DNA of 64,000 bases from JAGWAJ01 sp026707615 (GTDB lineage Bacteria; Acidobacteriota; Vicinamibacteria; Vicinamibacterales; UBA8438), in NCBI GenBank assembly GCA_965207595.1, contig CBDBMW010000013.1, positions 1,550,001 through 1,614,000 on the forward strand, written 5' to 3'. Below are positions 25,571-34,701 of this stretch, in pieces. The translations under genes were made by a program, and so were the position numbers. The first letter of the stretch is position 1. Each line of letters opens with the position of its first letter. The notes beneath the pieces are model-generated. The model saw only the letters and a list, made by a program, of their open reading frames with translations. It made no database searches and was not told the DNA's origin.

Positions 25571-26980
25571 TCACGCGCGGAGGTCGTAGCAGAGCAGCCG
25601 GGGAGGGGTTCCCCGGATGAGGTCGCGGGCGTTCTGCACGACGTAGAGCAGGCCGCGGCTGAGCACGGGGAGCGCCCACGACTCGCGGGCCGCGAAGAGC
25701 CACGCCCGAGAGATCTCGCGGTAGCCGCGCGGCGTCAGGTCCATCCACAGCAGGTGGCCGAGCTCGCCGAGGCAGAGGAACTGCCCGTCCGCGGCCAGCA
25801 GCGAGCCGCGGGCCGTGCCCAGGATCTGCTGGCCGCGGCGCCCGCCGATCTCGAACGTCTCGGTCCACGTCGGCGCCTCGCGCCAGACCACCTGCCCGCT
25901 GGCCGCGTCGACGCACGCCAGCGACGAGTCGCCCATGTTCCGCCCGTCGAAGCCGTAGAGGTGGCCGTCGCGGTGGATGGCGGTGTTGTAGTGGAGCGCG
26001 AACTCCCGTGTCGTCCAGACCACTTCGTGCGTGAAGTCCGGCTGCACCGCGACGAGCGCGCCCCCGGTGCGGTAGCTGGCGGAGACGAACACCCGGTCGT
26101 CGAACACCACCGGGCAGGAGGCGTTGACCGACTCGTAGGTGCGGCTGCGGAAGGGGAACTCGAAGTCGACCGCCCCGTTCGCCGGATTGATGGAGAGCAG
26201 TCCGCCGCTCGGCGGGCTCGACTCGCCCCCCGCGAACACGAACACGCGCCGGGCCCCGTGCACGATACCGGGAACGGGGGAGGCATAGCTCGGTCCCCAG
26301 GTGCCGGCCCGCCACACCTCGCGGCCGCCGGCGGCGTCGAAGGCGATGACGCAACCGCCGTCGGGAGCGCCCGCATTGACGATCAGCAGGTCGCCCTCGA
26401 TCAGGGGCGTCGCCGAGACGCCGAAGAAGTCCTGCCGCACGCCGTAGTCGCGGCGCAGGTCACGCCGCCAGACGACGGCGCCCGATGCGAGCGCCAGGCA
26501 GTGGAGGACCGCCTCGGCGCCCATCGTGTACACGAGCCCGCGGGCCGGATCGATGACCGGACTCGAGCGGGGGCCGTTGTTGTAGCCGTAGCGGTCCTCG
26601 TAGGCACTCGGGTAGCGGAAGGTCCACTGCCGTGCGCCCGTCTCCGGGTGCAGGCAGTCGACGATCTCGTGCCCGCCGATACGGTGCATGAAGACCAGCC
26701 GGTCGCCGACTATGGCGGGGGAGGCGTAACCGCTTCCCTTGGCGAGCTCCCAGAGAAGCGGAGGCGGGAGCGTGCGGCTGAGCCGGGTCTCGGTCGAGAC
26801 GGCGTCGTGGGTGGGTCCGAGGAAGTAGGGCCAGTCGTGCGTGACCGCGTCGCCGGCGAGCGGCCGCGGCGCGCCGTGCAGGACCGTTTCGCCCGCCTCC
26901 GCCTGCGCGCGGGCGGGGGCGGCGAGCGCTGCCGGGGCCAGCAGGCCGCCGAGCAACGCCCGCCGCGAGATGACCGTCAC
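25571..26980 (-). CDS. Tat-exported PQQ-type beta-propeller protein
   Basis: 469 aa from ATG 26980. The N-terminus SRRALLGGLLAPAALAAPARAQA has a twin-arginine and hydrophobic core, so export is likely through Tat. The mature region has repeated propeller blades: YASPAIVGDRLVFMHRI, CLHPETGARQWTFRY, SATPLIEGDLLIVNAG, AFDAAGGREVWRAG and CVDAASGQVVWREA. It lies immediately downstream of another propeller gene in the same direction (16 bp gap), a probable two-gene operon. Whether it holds PQQ is not visible; BamB-like structural roles are possible. Confidence 0.85.
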   Translation of the reverse strand: MTVISRRALLGGLLAPAALAAPARAQAEAGETVLHGAPRPLAGDAVTHDWPYFLGPTHDAVSTETRLSRTLPPPLLWELAKGSGYASPAIVGDRLVFMHRIGGHEIVDCLHPETGARQWTFRYPSAYEDRYGYNNGPRSSPVIDPARGLVYTMGAEAVLHCLALASGAVVWRRDLRRDYGVRQDFFGVSATPLIEGDLLIVNAGAPDGGCVIAFDAAGGREVWRAGTWGPSYASPVPGIVHGARRVFVFAGGESSPPSGGLLSINPANGAVDFEFPFRSRTYESVNASCPVVFDDRVFVSASYRTGGALVAVQPDFTHEVVWTTREFALHYNTAIHRDGHLYGFDGRNMGDSSLACVDAASGQVVWREAPTWTETFEIGGRRGQQILGTARGSLLAADGQFLCLGELGHLLWMDLTPRGYREISRAWLFAARESWALPVLSRGLLYVVQNARDLIRGTPPRLLCYDLRA

Positions 26981-26996
26981 TCCGTTCGTTCCGCGT

Positions 26997-28349
26997 TCAG
27001 TCCGTGGCCGTTTTCCGGATGCTGTACAGCCTGGTGGCCGTCCGGATCAGCAGCCGGTCTCCGACGATGGCCGGCGAGGCCATGGCCATTTCGTCGAGGC
27101 GGTTGACGCCGAGGATCTCGTAGTCCGGGCCGGCCCGGATGACGTAGGTGTCCCCCTGCTCGCTGAGCGCGAAGACCTTGCCGTTGTAGGCCCACGGCGA
27201 CGAGGTGAAGCTGGCCCCCACCCGGATCCGCCGGCGCGGGTAGACCGGCTCGCCGGTCAGCGCGTCGTAGGCCTCGAAGAAGCCGCGGTCGAGCAGGCTG
27301 TAGTAGACGTCGCCGTAGATCAGCGGCGACGTGTTGTAGTTGCCGGCCCGCGGCTGGTACCAGGCGACGTAGTCGTTCGACGACGCCCCGTCGGCGAGCG
27401 TGATGTCGCCGCTCGCGCCGGGCTGGATGGCATAGGCCGGGCGGTGGTTGTCGCCGAAGTAGCCGGAGTTGACGTAGACCCGGCCGTGGGCGGCGAACGG
27501 CGTCGGGATGGCGGCCCAGGACATCCGCCCGTCCATCTCCCACAGCAGGTTGCCGTCGAGGTCGTAGGAGCGGATGCGCCTCACGCCCGAGGTCACGATC
27601 TCGGTGCGCAGATCGTTCTCCCAGACGAAGGGCGTGGCCCAGGTGGAGCCCTCGTCGCGGGACCGGCGCCAGAGCTCCTCACCGGTCCGCTTGTCGAGCG
27701 CGGCGATCCAGGACTCCTCCTCGTTGTCGTAGACGACGATCAGCATGTCGCCGTAGACGACGGGGGAGGAGGCCGAGCCCCATTCGGACCGCGTGCGCCG
27801 ATACGGCGTCAGGGCGCTCCAGACCTCGTTGCCGTCCATGTCGAAGGCGTAGGTGCCGAGGTCGCCGAAGCGGACGTAGACGTGCTCGCCGTCCGTCGTC
27901 GGGGTCTCGGACGCGTAGGTGCTCTTCTGGTGCCGCGGGAACGACGGGACCCCTTCGGCGACCGAACGCTGCCACAGGATGTCGCCCGTCTCCAGGTCGA
28001 GGCAGTAGACCAGCCAGTCGTGGTCGATCGGCGGAGGATCCGGACGCCCGCGCGGCGCGTAGAGGCCGGGCTTCGGCTGCTCGAAGTCGCCGATCGCGGT
28101 CACCGTGGTCAGGAACACCTTGTTGCCCCAGACGACGGGGCTCGACCAGCCGAGTCCCGGGATGTCCGTCACCCACTCGACGTTCTCGGTCTGGCTCCAG
28201 GTCTCGGGCAGGTTCGGGTTGTCGGCGACGGCGGCGTTCATGGTGGGGCCGCGGAAGTGCGGCCAGTTGTCGCCGTCGCCGGCCGGCTGCGCCAGCGCCA
28301 CGGCGGAGGCGAGCGCCACGAGTCCTGGAACGAGTACGATCCGCTTCAT
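26997..28349 (-). CDS. Secreted PQQ-type beta-propeller protein, paralogue of the protein at 18586
   Basis: 450 aa from ATG 28349, with GGAGG on the minus strand about 8 bases upstream. Signal peptide IVLVPGLVALASAVALAQ. Blades include WSSPVVWGNKVFLTTV, YCLDLETGDILWQRSV, HVYVRFGDLGTYAFDMDG, ALDKRTGEELWRRS and the stretch TPFVWENDLRTEIVTSG. Block for block it follows the 18586-19944 protein, so the two arose by duplication. A longer in-frame start exists in the open frame but the signal peptide marks the true one. It is the first gene of the pair with 25571-26980. Confidence 0.88.
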   Translation of the reverse strand: MKRIVLVPGLVALASAVALAQPAGDGDNWPHFRGPTMNAAVADNPNLPETWSQTENVEWVTDIPGLGWSSPVVWGNKVFLTTVTAIGDFEQPKPGLYAPRGRPDPPPIDHDWLVYCLDLETGDILWQRSVAEGVPSFPRHQKSTYASETPTTDGEHVYVRFGDLGTYAFDMDGNEVWSALTPYRRTRSEWGSASSPVVYGDMLIVVYDNEEESWIAALDKRTGEELWRRSRDEGSTWATPFVWENDLRTEIVTSGVRRIRSYDLDGNLLWEMDGRMSWAAIPTPFAAHGRVYVNSGYFGDNHRPAYAIQPGASGDITLADGASSNDYVAWYQPRAGNYNTSPLIYGDVYYSLLDRGFFEAYDALTGEPVYPRRRIRVGASFTSSPWAYNGKVFALSEQGDTYVIRAGPDYEILGVNRLDEMAMASPAIVGDRLLIRTATRLYSIRKTATD

Positions 28350-28555
28350 CTGGTTGACCTCCGTCAGGCTTCGCGAGTGGAGCACGGCCCCGCGGCGACG
28401 CCGGGCGAACACCACCCGGGCGAATGCCGCTTGCGGGCCGGATACCCCCAGGGGCACCGTCCCTCGATCGCCCCGGCGGTGATCGGACGGCACCGCCGGG
28501 GACGCCGAGCGCCCCCGGCTGCGCGCCCGTCAGGGCAGGCTCCTCGCGATGGGTT

Positions 28556-29143
28556 CTAGCGACCCGGCAACATGATGTGCGCCGCCGACGTTCCGGCCTG
28601 CATGACCCAGGTGCCGGCGCGCGTGTAGCTTCCCTCTTCCGGAAGGCCGAGGGACTCGCCGGTGGCGAACGGAACGGCGATCGTCATGTGCAGGGCGGCG
28701 GAGTCGGCGTCGGCTCCTGCCACGGTGTAGTACATGCTGCCGTAGACCGACACCTCGCGGGTGCCGTCCGCCTCGGCGGCATCCTGCATCGCGCGGATCT
28801 CCTCGGCGCTCTGGCCGGACATCGCCCACGCGCGGTTCTGCTGGATGCGGGCGAGGTTCCCGACGCTCGTGCACTGCACGCTGAACGACATGCCCGGCTG
28901 GTCGGAGCGGTCCCAGCAGACGAGGTCGTTGTCGCCCTCGCGGAGGACTTCGTACTCGCCGGCGTCGTCCAGCCGGATCACCATCGCGCTGCCGGCCAGG
29001 GCCGGCGGCGCCGCCATCAGGGCGGTGGCGATCGCATCGTCGTCCGACTGGGCGGCGGGCGAGCCGATGGCAAGCGGGACAAGGCAGAGAAGGGCGAGCG
29101 CAAGGGCGGCCGGGCTGTCGAGGGCGGGCTTGATCCGATTCAT
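28556..29143 (-). CDS. Hypothetical secreted protein
   Basis: 195 aa from ATG 29143, with GGAGG-like bases just upstream. A signal sequence (ALALALLCLVPLAIGSPAAQ) ends near residue 32. The mature part is soluble: ALAGSAMVIRLDDAGEYEVLREG..., then VCWDRSDQPGMSFSVQCTSV with two cysteines likely disulphide bonded, and a C-terminal half rich in Thr and Gly. I do not recognise a family with certainty. It stands alone between the propeller pair and the serine hydrolase. Codon use and export signal support a real gene. Confidence 0.6.
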   Translation of the reverse strand: MNRIKPALDSPAALALALLCLVPLAIGSPAAQSDDDAIATALMAAPPALAGSAMVIRLDDAGEYEVLREGDNDLVCWDRSDQPGMSFSVQCTSVGNLARIQQNRAWAMSGQSAEEIRAMQDAAEADGTREVSVYGSMYYTVAGADADSAALHMTIAVPFATGESLGLPEEGSYTRAGTWVMQAGTSAAHIMLPGR

Positions 29144-29610
29144 CTGAGTGCCTCCGTTCGTGACCCGCGCCCGCCGCCGCGTCGCGCGGCCGGCAGGTAC
29201 GGCAATTGCCTTACATCATCGCACAGTGGGGCACCCATGCCGACCGGGCGGGGTGCGCGGCCCACCGGCGCGCCGCCGACCCCCGGGCGCGGGAGCACCG
29301 TGCCGAAAGGGCACGGCGGTTCGCCGCGCTCGTGGGCGTGCCGCCGTCGGCGCGTGGCGCGCCCGTGCCGACAGGGGGTACGATGCGTACGCGGCCCCGG
29401 GGCTGCGGGGCAGGCCGTCTCGCGCCCGAGATGGGCCACGGGGAGCTTCGCGCGTTGCCTTGCGGGGCAGGCCGGCTCGTCCTCGGAGACGGGCCGGACT
29501 CCGCTCTGCGCCGCGCGGCCGGTCCGTCCCGCGCCGGAGATGGGCTCGTGTCGAGCGCGGGGGCAGAGACTCATTCAGAGACTCATAGGGAAGCAGAAGG
29601 GGAGGCGTTC
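29144..29610. other. Gene-free spacer with degenerate ~56-bp repeats
   Basis: 467 bp without a convincing gene. GCGGGGCAGGCCG starts at about 29403 and again at about 29461, each followed by a GAGA(T/C)GGGCC word, and a third degenerate unit follows at about 29516. Just before the serine hydrolase, CAGAGACTCAT occurs twice 12 bp apart (29564 and 29576). The AAGGGGAGGCG ribosome site for the next gene is at the end. Confidence 0.5.
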
Positions 29611-30915
29611 ATGATTCGTCGATTCACTCGGTTCGCGGTCGGGTTCGTCGGGGCCGCCGTGTTCTCCGCGGCGCTCGCGCCGGCCGCCCTCGCCCAGTCG
29701 ACGGCGCCGGACGATGCCGGGACGGACGCCGGGCTTCCGGTCGCGAGCCCGGGCACGGTCGGGATGTCCGCGGACGCGCTCGATCGCATTGCGCCGGCCA
29801 TGCAGGCCTACGTTGACGACGGCCGGCTGGCGGCCGTGATGACGATGGTCGCGCGCCGCGGCCAGGTGGTTCACTGGGAGGCGGTCGGGACCCGCGACAC
29901 GGCCAGCGGCGACCCGCTGGAGCGGGACGACATCTTCCGCATCTACTCGATGACCAAGCCGGTGACCAGCGTCGCGACGATGATCCTCGTCGAGGAGGGC
30001 AAGGTCGCGCTCGACGACCCGCTGTCGAAGTTCGTGCCGGAGTTCGCCGACGTCGAGGTCCTCGCCGCGGGCGGCGAGCGCGTCGCGGCGGACGGTCCGA
30101 TCACGGTCGAGCACCTGCTGACGCACTCGTCGGGCCTCAGCTACGGGTTCTTCGGCGACTCGGCCGTCGACGCCCTCTATGTCGAGTCGAACCCGCTCGC
30201 CGCCGCCGAGGGCCTCGACGACTTTGCCCGGCGCATCGCCGAGCTCCCGCTCATCGCCAGCCCCGGGACGCGCTGGACCTACAGCGTGTCGACCGACATC
30301 CTGGGCCGCATCGTCGAGGTCGCCTCCGGGCAGCCGTTCGACGCCTTCGTCAAGGAGCGCATCCTGGAACCGCTCGACATGGACGACACGGCGTTCTGGG
30401 TCGCCGAGGAGAAGCGCGGCCGCTTCATGGCGAACTACGCGAAGGCCGATGATGAGCTCATCATCACCGACTCCCCGGCCGATGGCGAGTACACCAGCCC
30501 GCCCAACTTTCCTTCCGGAGGCGGCGGTCTGACCTCGACCGCGTCCGACTACATCCGCTTCGCCCAGATGCTGCTCGAGGGCGGCACCCTCGGCGACGTG
30601 CGCATCCTCGGCGCGGAAACCGTCGCCAAGATGCGCGAGAACCGCCTGCCGGACGCGCTGGTCCCGATCGAGCTCGGGACGTTCCTGAGCCCCGGCTACG
30701 GCTTCGGTCTCGGCTTCGCGGTCATGATGGACGCGGATTCCTCGCCGGAGCCCGACAACAACGGCGTTTACCGCTGGGCCGGCGCCGCCAACACGTTCTT
30801 CTGGATCGACCCCGAGGCGGAGATCGTCGGCATGGTCTGGACCCAGTTCATGCCCTTCGCCGCCTACGACCTCGAGCGCGAGTTCCAGACCCTCGTCTAC
30901 GAGGCCATCGAGTAG
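29611..30915 (+). CDS. Secreted serine hydrolase, class C beta-lactamase / penicillin-binding fold
   Basis: 434 aa from ATG 29611. Signal peptide FAVGFVGAAVFSAALAPAALAQ. The catalytic S-x-x-K is SMTK with Ser113 and Lys116; the second motif is Tyr in RWTYSVSTDILG, and GGGGLTSTASDYIRFAQML plus a C-terminal YGFGLGF region fit the esterase/beta-lactamase-related family. These periplasmic enzymes hydrolyse esters or D-amino-acid peptides more often than antibiotics. It is monocistronic. The open frame runs far upstream, but signal peptide and ribosome site fix this start. Confidence 0.9.
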   Translation: MIRRFTRFAVGFVGAAVFSAALAPAALAQSTAPDDAGTDAGLPVASPGTVGMSADALDRIAPAMQAYVDDGRLAAVMTMVARRGQVVHWEAVGTRDTASGDPLERDDIFRIYSMTKPVTSVATMILVEEGKVALDDPLSKFVPEFADVEVLAAGGERVAADGPITVEHLLTHSSGLSYGFFGDSAVDALYVESNPLAAAEGLDDFARRIAELPLIASPGTRWTYSVSTDILGRIVEVASGQPFDAFVKERILEPLDMDDTAFWVAEEKRGRFMANYAKADDELIITDSPADGEYTSPPNFPSGGGGLTSTASDYIRFAQMLLEGGTLGDVRILGAETVAKMRENRLPDALVPIELGTFLSPGYGFGLGFAVMMDADSSPEPDNNGVYRWAGAANTFFWIDPEAEIVGMVWTQFMPFAAYDLEREFQTLVYEAIE

Positions 30916-31150
30916 CGGCACGGAACCCACCTCACGCCGTCCCGGGCGGGCCGCCACTACCGCGGCCGGTCCGCCCGGGACTACCTGCGTCGGACGCACA
31001 TCCCTGCCCGGCACCGCCGACGTTCTCCCTTCGCGCTCTGCATCCCGCTTGGCGTCGGAACCTGGCCAGGCTGCGCCCGCCGCGTACCTTGCCCGGCGGC
31101 GCGACCACACGGCCGCCGTCCTGGTGACGTGATGGTGTAGGATTGGATCG

Positions 31151-31771
31151 GTGGCGGATATCCAGATTCAGTCTGTTGAGAGTCCGTTCGACGACCCCGA
31201 GATTGCTCGCCTCGGCGTGTCCGTCGTGATGCGCGCGGACGCTATGGGGCTGCTCACGACGCGGGCGATCAGGCGTCTCGATGCAACGGAATGGGAGCGA
31301 GTAGTGAGGGACGTAATCCGAGGGGGCGTCGGGAAGGGCATCCTCGTCGGGCACGGCGTGAATGGCGCGGAATCGAACGGACTCCGGTCGGTGCTGCAGC
31401 GTGTCAACGAGGCGTTGGACGCGTCGCCCGTCCCGGCATCGGAATGGCCGGCGGTACGGCGCGTGCTTGGCACCGATCTGCTCGCCCGTCTGCTGGGCAT
31501 CTCGACCGTGAGCGCGCGCCGCTATTCGTCCGGCGCGCGGAGAATTCCGGACGATGTCGCCGCCCGTCTGCACGCGCTGGCGCTGATCGTCGGCGACTTG
31601 GCGGGCGCGTACAACGACGCCGGTATCCGACGCTGGTTCGTCCGACCGCGAACCGCGTTGGGGAATCGCGCCCCCGTCGACGTCCTGACGTCCGGCTGGC
31701 AGCCCGACGCTCCCGGGCCGTTGCAGGTGCGCGACCTGGCCGGCGCGTTGACGGCGTCGCCTGCTACGTGA
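31151..31771 (+). CDS. Xre/MbcA/ParS-type antitoxin
   Basis: 206 aa from GTG 31151. The middle contains a DNA-binding helix-turn-helix (LLARLLGISTVSARRYSSGARRIPDDVAARLHALALIV) and the C-terminal part a toxin-binding region with YNDAGIRRWFVRPRTALGNRAPVDVLTSG, typical of antitoxins paired with RES toxins. It is followed after 3 bp by the RES gene. Such antitoxins neutralise the toxin and repress their own promoter. The N-terminal 90 residues are less conserved. Type II toxin-antitoxin assignment is firm from the pair. Confidence 0.8.
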   Translation: MADIQIQSVESPFDDPEIARLGVSVVMRADAMGLLTTRAIRRLDATEWERVVRDVIRGGVGKGILVGHGVNGAESNGLRSVLQRVNEALDASPVPASEWPAVRRVLGTDLLARLLGISTVSARRYSSGARRIPDDVAARLHALALIVGDLAGAYNDAGIRRWFVRPRTALGNRAPVDVLTSGWQPDAPGPLQVRDLAGALTASPAT

Positions 31772-31774
31772 CTC

Positions 31775-32302
31775 ATGATTGGATTCCGCCACGCCGACCC
31801 TCGTTACCCGTTCCTGTGGGAAGGTTCCGATCAGCCGGCTGCACGGTGGCACGCGGCCGGCGACGGCCCGGCCCACTACTTCAGTGACACGCCGGACGGC
31901 GCATGGGCCGAGTTCCTGCGTCACGAAGAGATCCTCGACCCGGCCGATCTCCCCACCATCAGGCGGGCCGTGTGGGCCGTGGACCTTGGGGAACCAACCC
32001 TTGTACGGCCGGTCCTCGGGCGGGACGTCGTGACGGGCGGCCACGCCTCGTACCCGGCCTGTCAGGCGGAGGCGCGTCGACTGCGCCGGCGGGGCGCGCC
32101 CGGGCTCAAGGCACCTGGGGCCGCGCTCTTGCGCGGTGGAGCGCGGGGCTGGCGGGTGGAGGGCGGCCTTCGACCCGGACCATTGCGGGATGGTGCGGTC
32201 GTCGTTCTCTTCGGTCGCAGACCGGACCTCGTCGGCTGGCGCGCTACATCGGCGGGGAGGCCCGCCGAGGACCTGCTGGCGGTCGTTCGGCCGCTCGCCT
32301 GA
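31775..32302 (+). CDS. RES-domain toxin
   Basis: 175 aa from ATG 31775. The RES family pattern is visible: an Arg near the N-terminus (FRHADPRYPFLW), ARWHAAGDGPAHYFSDTPDGAWAEFLRHEEI with the conserved Arg-Trp, Tyr-Ser/Ser-like and Glu residues, and a C-terminal Ser/His-bearing strand. Known RES toxins degrade or phosphorolyse NAD+, stopping growth when the antitoxin is lost. It follows the Xre gene immediately, in the usual antitoxin-toxin order. Base composition matches its neighbours, so the pair is not obviously a recent arrival. Confidence 0.82.
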   Translation: MIGFRHADPRYPFLWEGSDQPAARWHAAGDGPAHYFSDTPDGAWAEFLRHEEILDPADLPTIRRAVWAVDLGEPTLVRPVLGRDVVTGGHASYPACQAEARRLRRRGAPGLKAPGAALLRGGARGWRVEGGLRPGPLRDGAVVVLFGRRPDLVGWRATSAGRPAEDLLAVVRPLA

Positions 32303-32318
32303 GTCGCAGTCGCACGCC

Positions 32319-33662
32319 ATGGAATGGCCGCCGATGCCGGTCAGTGAATCGGTCATTCGGCGAATGACCCGGATCGCGAACGAGCACGGAGCCATCAATC
32401 TCGCGCAGGGATTCACCGACGAGCCGCCGGCCTATCCGTTGGTCTGGGGAGCGGTCGCGGCGCTGCTCGGCGGGAGCGACGCGGGCATTCGTCGGCTCGA
32501 GCAGGTCACGGCGGCCGGACTTGGCACCAGCCCGTCCGGCGCCGACGCCGCGCCCGCGAAGGCCGCCATGGCGGAGAACGACGATAGCGCTCCGGCGGCG
32601 TCGCTGCGCACCGTACTGCGGCATCTGCAGGGAGCACCCGACGAGCTGAACCAGTACTCCTATCCCTTCGGCCTGCCGGAGCTGCGCTGCGCCATCGCCG
32701 CGTACACGGCTCGCTGGAGCGGCTTCGAGCCGGACCCGGAGACCGAGACGACGGTCGTGCTCGGTTCCACCGAGGGACTGGCCGCCACCCTCGCCGCGCT
32801 CGGGCGGCGCGGGGACGCGGTCGTCGTGCCCGAGCCGTTCCATGAGATGTACCCCGCGCAGGCAGAAGTGTTCGGACTGACGCCGCGTTTCGTCACCCTG
32901 CGGGAGTGCGCGGACGGGTCGGGGTGGCGGCTCGATCCCGACGAGCTGCGGCGCGCCGCGGACGGTGCCCGCTTCCTCATCCTGAACGCGCCGCACAATC
33001 CGACGGGGAAGGTGTTCGACGCCGCGGAGCTGGCCCTGATCGCCGAGGTGGCGCGTTCGCACGACCTCGTCGTCATCACGGACGAGATCTACGAGCACAT
33101 CGTCTTCGACGGCGCGCGGCACTGTTCGATCGCCACCCTCGACGGCATGCGAGAGCGGACGGTCGTCGTCAACTCGATTTCGAAGACGGCCAACGCCACC
33201 GGCTGGCGCGTCGGCTGGGTGCTGGCGCCCCCGCACCTGACGCCGGCCATTCGCGCCGTCCACGACACGCTCGTGATCCAGGCGCCGACGCCGCTCCAGA
33301 AGGCGGCGGTGACGCTGCTGGAGATGCCCGCGGAGTTCTTCCGCGGCCTCGCGGAGGGGTACGCCGCGAAGCGGGCGCTCCTCGGAGGGGCACTGCGCGA
33401 CGCGGACTTCCGCGTCACTGAACCGCGCGGCGCCTATTACCTGTTCGCCGACTACCGCGGCGTGCCCGACCTGGGGGACCTGGAGCCGATGGCGGCCGCG
33501 ATTCGTCTCATCGAACGCGTCGGCGTGGCCGCGGTCCCCGGGGACAACTTCTACGGGGCGAGCGCCGAGGGCTCACGGTACCTGCGGTTCGCCTTCTGCC
33601 GCAGCCGGGCGACCCTCGGGGCGGCGGCCGAACGTCTGCGGCGGCTGACTCGCGCCACCTGA
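32319..33662 (+). CDS. PLP-dependent class I aminotransferase (methionine/kynurenine type)
   Basis: 447 aa from ATG 32319; ATG 32334 is an alternative. Landmarks: INLAQGFTDEPP near residue 35, ELNQYSYPFGLPELRCAIA, FLILNAPHNPTGKVF (substrate and PLP-binding Asn-Pro), VVITDEIYEH, and the PLP lysine in VVVNSISKTANATGWRVGW. This is the fold-type I group that transaminates methionine, kynurenine or aromatic amino acids. It carries a ~40-residue Ala/Ser-rich insert (about residues 45-90) between the N-terminal arm and the PELR block that the family normally lacks. It may share a transcript with the upstream RES gene (16 bp) but is functionally separate. Confidence 0.88.
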   Translation: MEWPPMPVSESVIRRMTRIANEHGAINLAQGFTDEPPAYPLVWGAVAALLGGSDAGIRRLEQVTAAGLGTSPSGADAAPAKAAMAENDDSAPAASLRTVLRHLQGAPDELNQYSYPFGLPELRCAIAAYTARWSGFEPDPETETTVVLGSTEGLAATLAALGRRGDAVVVPEPFHEMYPAQAEVFGLTPRFVTLRECADGSGWRLDPDELRRAADGARFLILNAPHNPTGKVFDAAELALIAEVARSHDLVVITDEIYEHIVFDGARHCSIATLDGMRERTVVVNSISKTANATGWRVGWVLAPPHLTPAIRAVHDTLVIQAPTPLQKAAVTLLEMPAEFFRGLAEGYAAKRALLGGALRDADFRVTEPRGAYYLFADYRGVPDLGDLEPMAAAIRLIERVGVAAVPGDNFYGASAEGSRYLRFAFCRSRATLGAAAERLRRLTRAT

Positions 33663-33819
33663 CGTGTCCCGCCCTTCGTCCGGCGCTGGGAGAAACCCGG
33701 CGTGCGCCGCTTCGATTCCGTTCCGGACCGCGCCGCCGCCGTCGGGATGACGAAGCGGGGCAGGCCGAGCCGCAACCGGCGAGTCGGGACGCGGGCGAAC
33801 GTAGTAGCGTACTCTCGCG

Positions 33820-34701
33820 ATGCGCCGGATCGATGATCTCGAACCGAGAGCGCACACGACGCTCCGCGGTCGCAGCGTCGACCGCGTCGTTCACTCGCTG
33901 TTCGCCTGCGCGCTGTTTCTCGCCCTCGTGTTCCTCTGGCATCGCTCCTACGAGCGCTCCTGCCTGGCCCTCGCGTTTCCGGCCCTGATCGCGCTCGCGA
34001 TCTTCTGCGGGCTGCTGGAGTACCGGCTGGAGCGGAGGCGCTTCGCCGTCGACTACTATCTCGACCGTCGATCGTTCCTGCACCGGCAGCTGCAGCGGAC
34101 GTGGTTGCCGGTGTCCTTCAGCCTGGCCGCGGCGGTGCCGCTGGCGGCGTTCCTGGTCGTCTTCGCGGCGCTCGCGCGGCCGACCGACTGGTTCTTCTTC
34201 GGGGCGGCGGCAGCCATTGCGCCGCTCGCGTTCCACGCCCTGTCCTGCTGGCCGGGACGCCATTTCCGGCGCGACGCGGGTGGCGGCGAACGACGCACGA
34301 CGGTCGCCGACATCCTTGCCGCCCGCATCGCAGGGACCCTGGTGCTGGTGGGAGTCACCGGCGCCTACCTGCTCGCCAACTACTACCTGATTCCCGTACC
34401 CGGGGGGGACATCTTTCCCGATTCGCTGGAACGGACCCTGGAGGCGTTCTCCGCCCGTGGCCGCTCCGCATGCCCCGTCGTGGACGACACGCTGCCGTTC
34501 GCCGCGCAGGTCGAGGGGCTGTCCTGGTACTTCGTCACGACCGCGGCGACGTCGCCGTGGATGCAGGATGGGATGAGATTGCTCCTGTGGACCGGCTTCT
34601 TCCTGAACGCCGCCGTGGTGTTCGGGGCGTTCGTCCGGGGGCTGGAGGGGTCCATGTTGCTTGCCTGCAGGATCGCGGGACCGAATCGAAGGGCCGGGTA
34701 A
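33820..34701 (+). CDS. Uncharacterised multi-pass membrane protein
   Basis: 293 aa with five to six membrane helices, for example SLFACALFLALVFLW, LALAFPALIALAIFCGLL, SFSLAAAVPLAAFLVVFAA and AGTLVLVGVTGAYLLANYYL. A polar segment after residue 190 contains one cysteine and probably lies outside the membrane. No family recognised. Its stop codon shares bases with the ATG of the next gene (TAATG), a sign of translational coupling, so the two proteins probably work together. Confidence 0.6.
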   Translation: MRRIDDLEPRAHTTLRGRSVDRVVHSLFACALFLALVFLWHRSYERSCLALAFPALIALAIFCGLLEYRLERRRFAVDYYLDRRSFLHRQLQRTWLPVSFSLAAAVPLAAFLVVFAALARPTDWFFFGAAAAIAPLAFHALSCWPGRHFRRDAGGGERRTTVADILAARIAGTLVLVGVTGAYLLANYYLIPVPGGDIFPDSLERTLEAFSARGRSACPVVDDTLPFAAQVEGLSWYFVTTAATSPWMQDGMRLLLWTGFFLNAAVVFGAFVRGLEGSMLLACRIAGPNRRAG

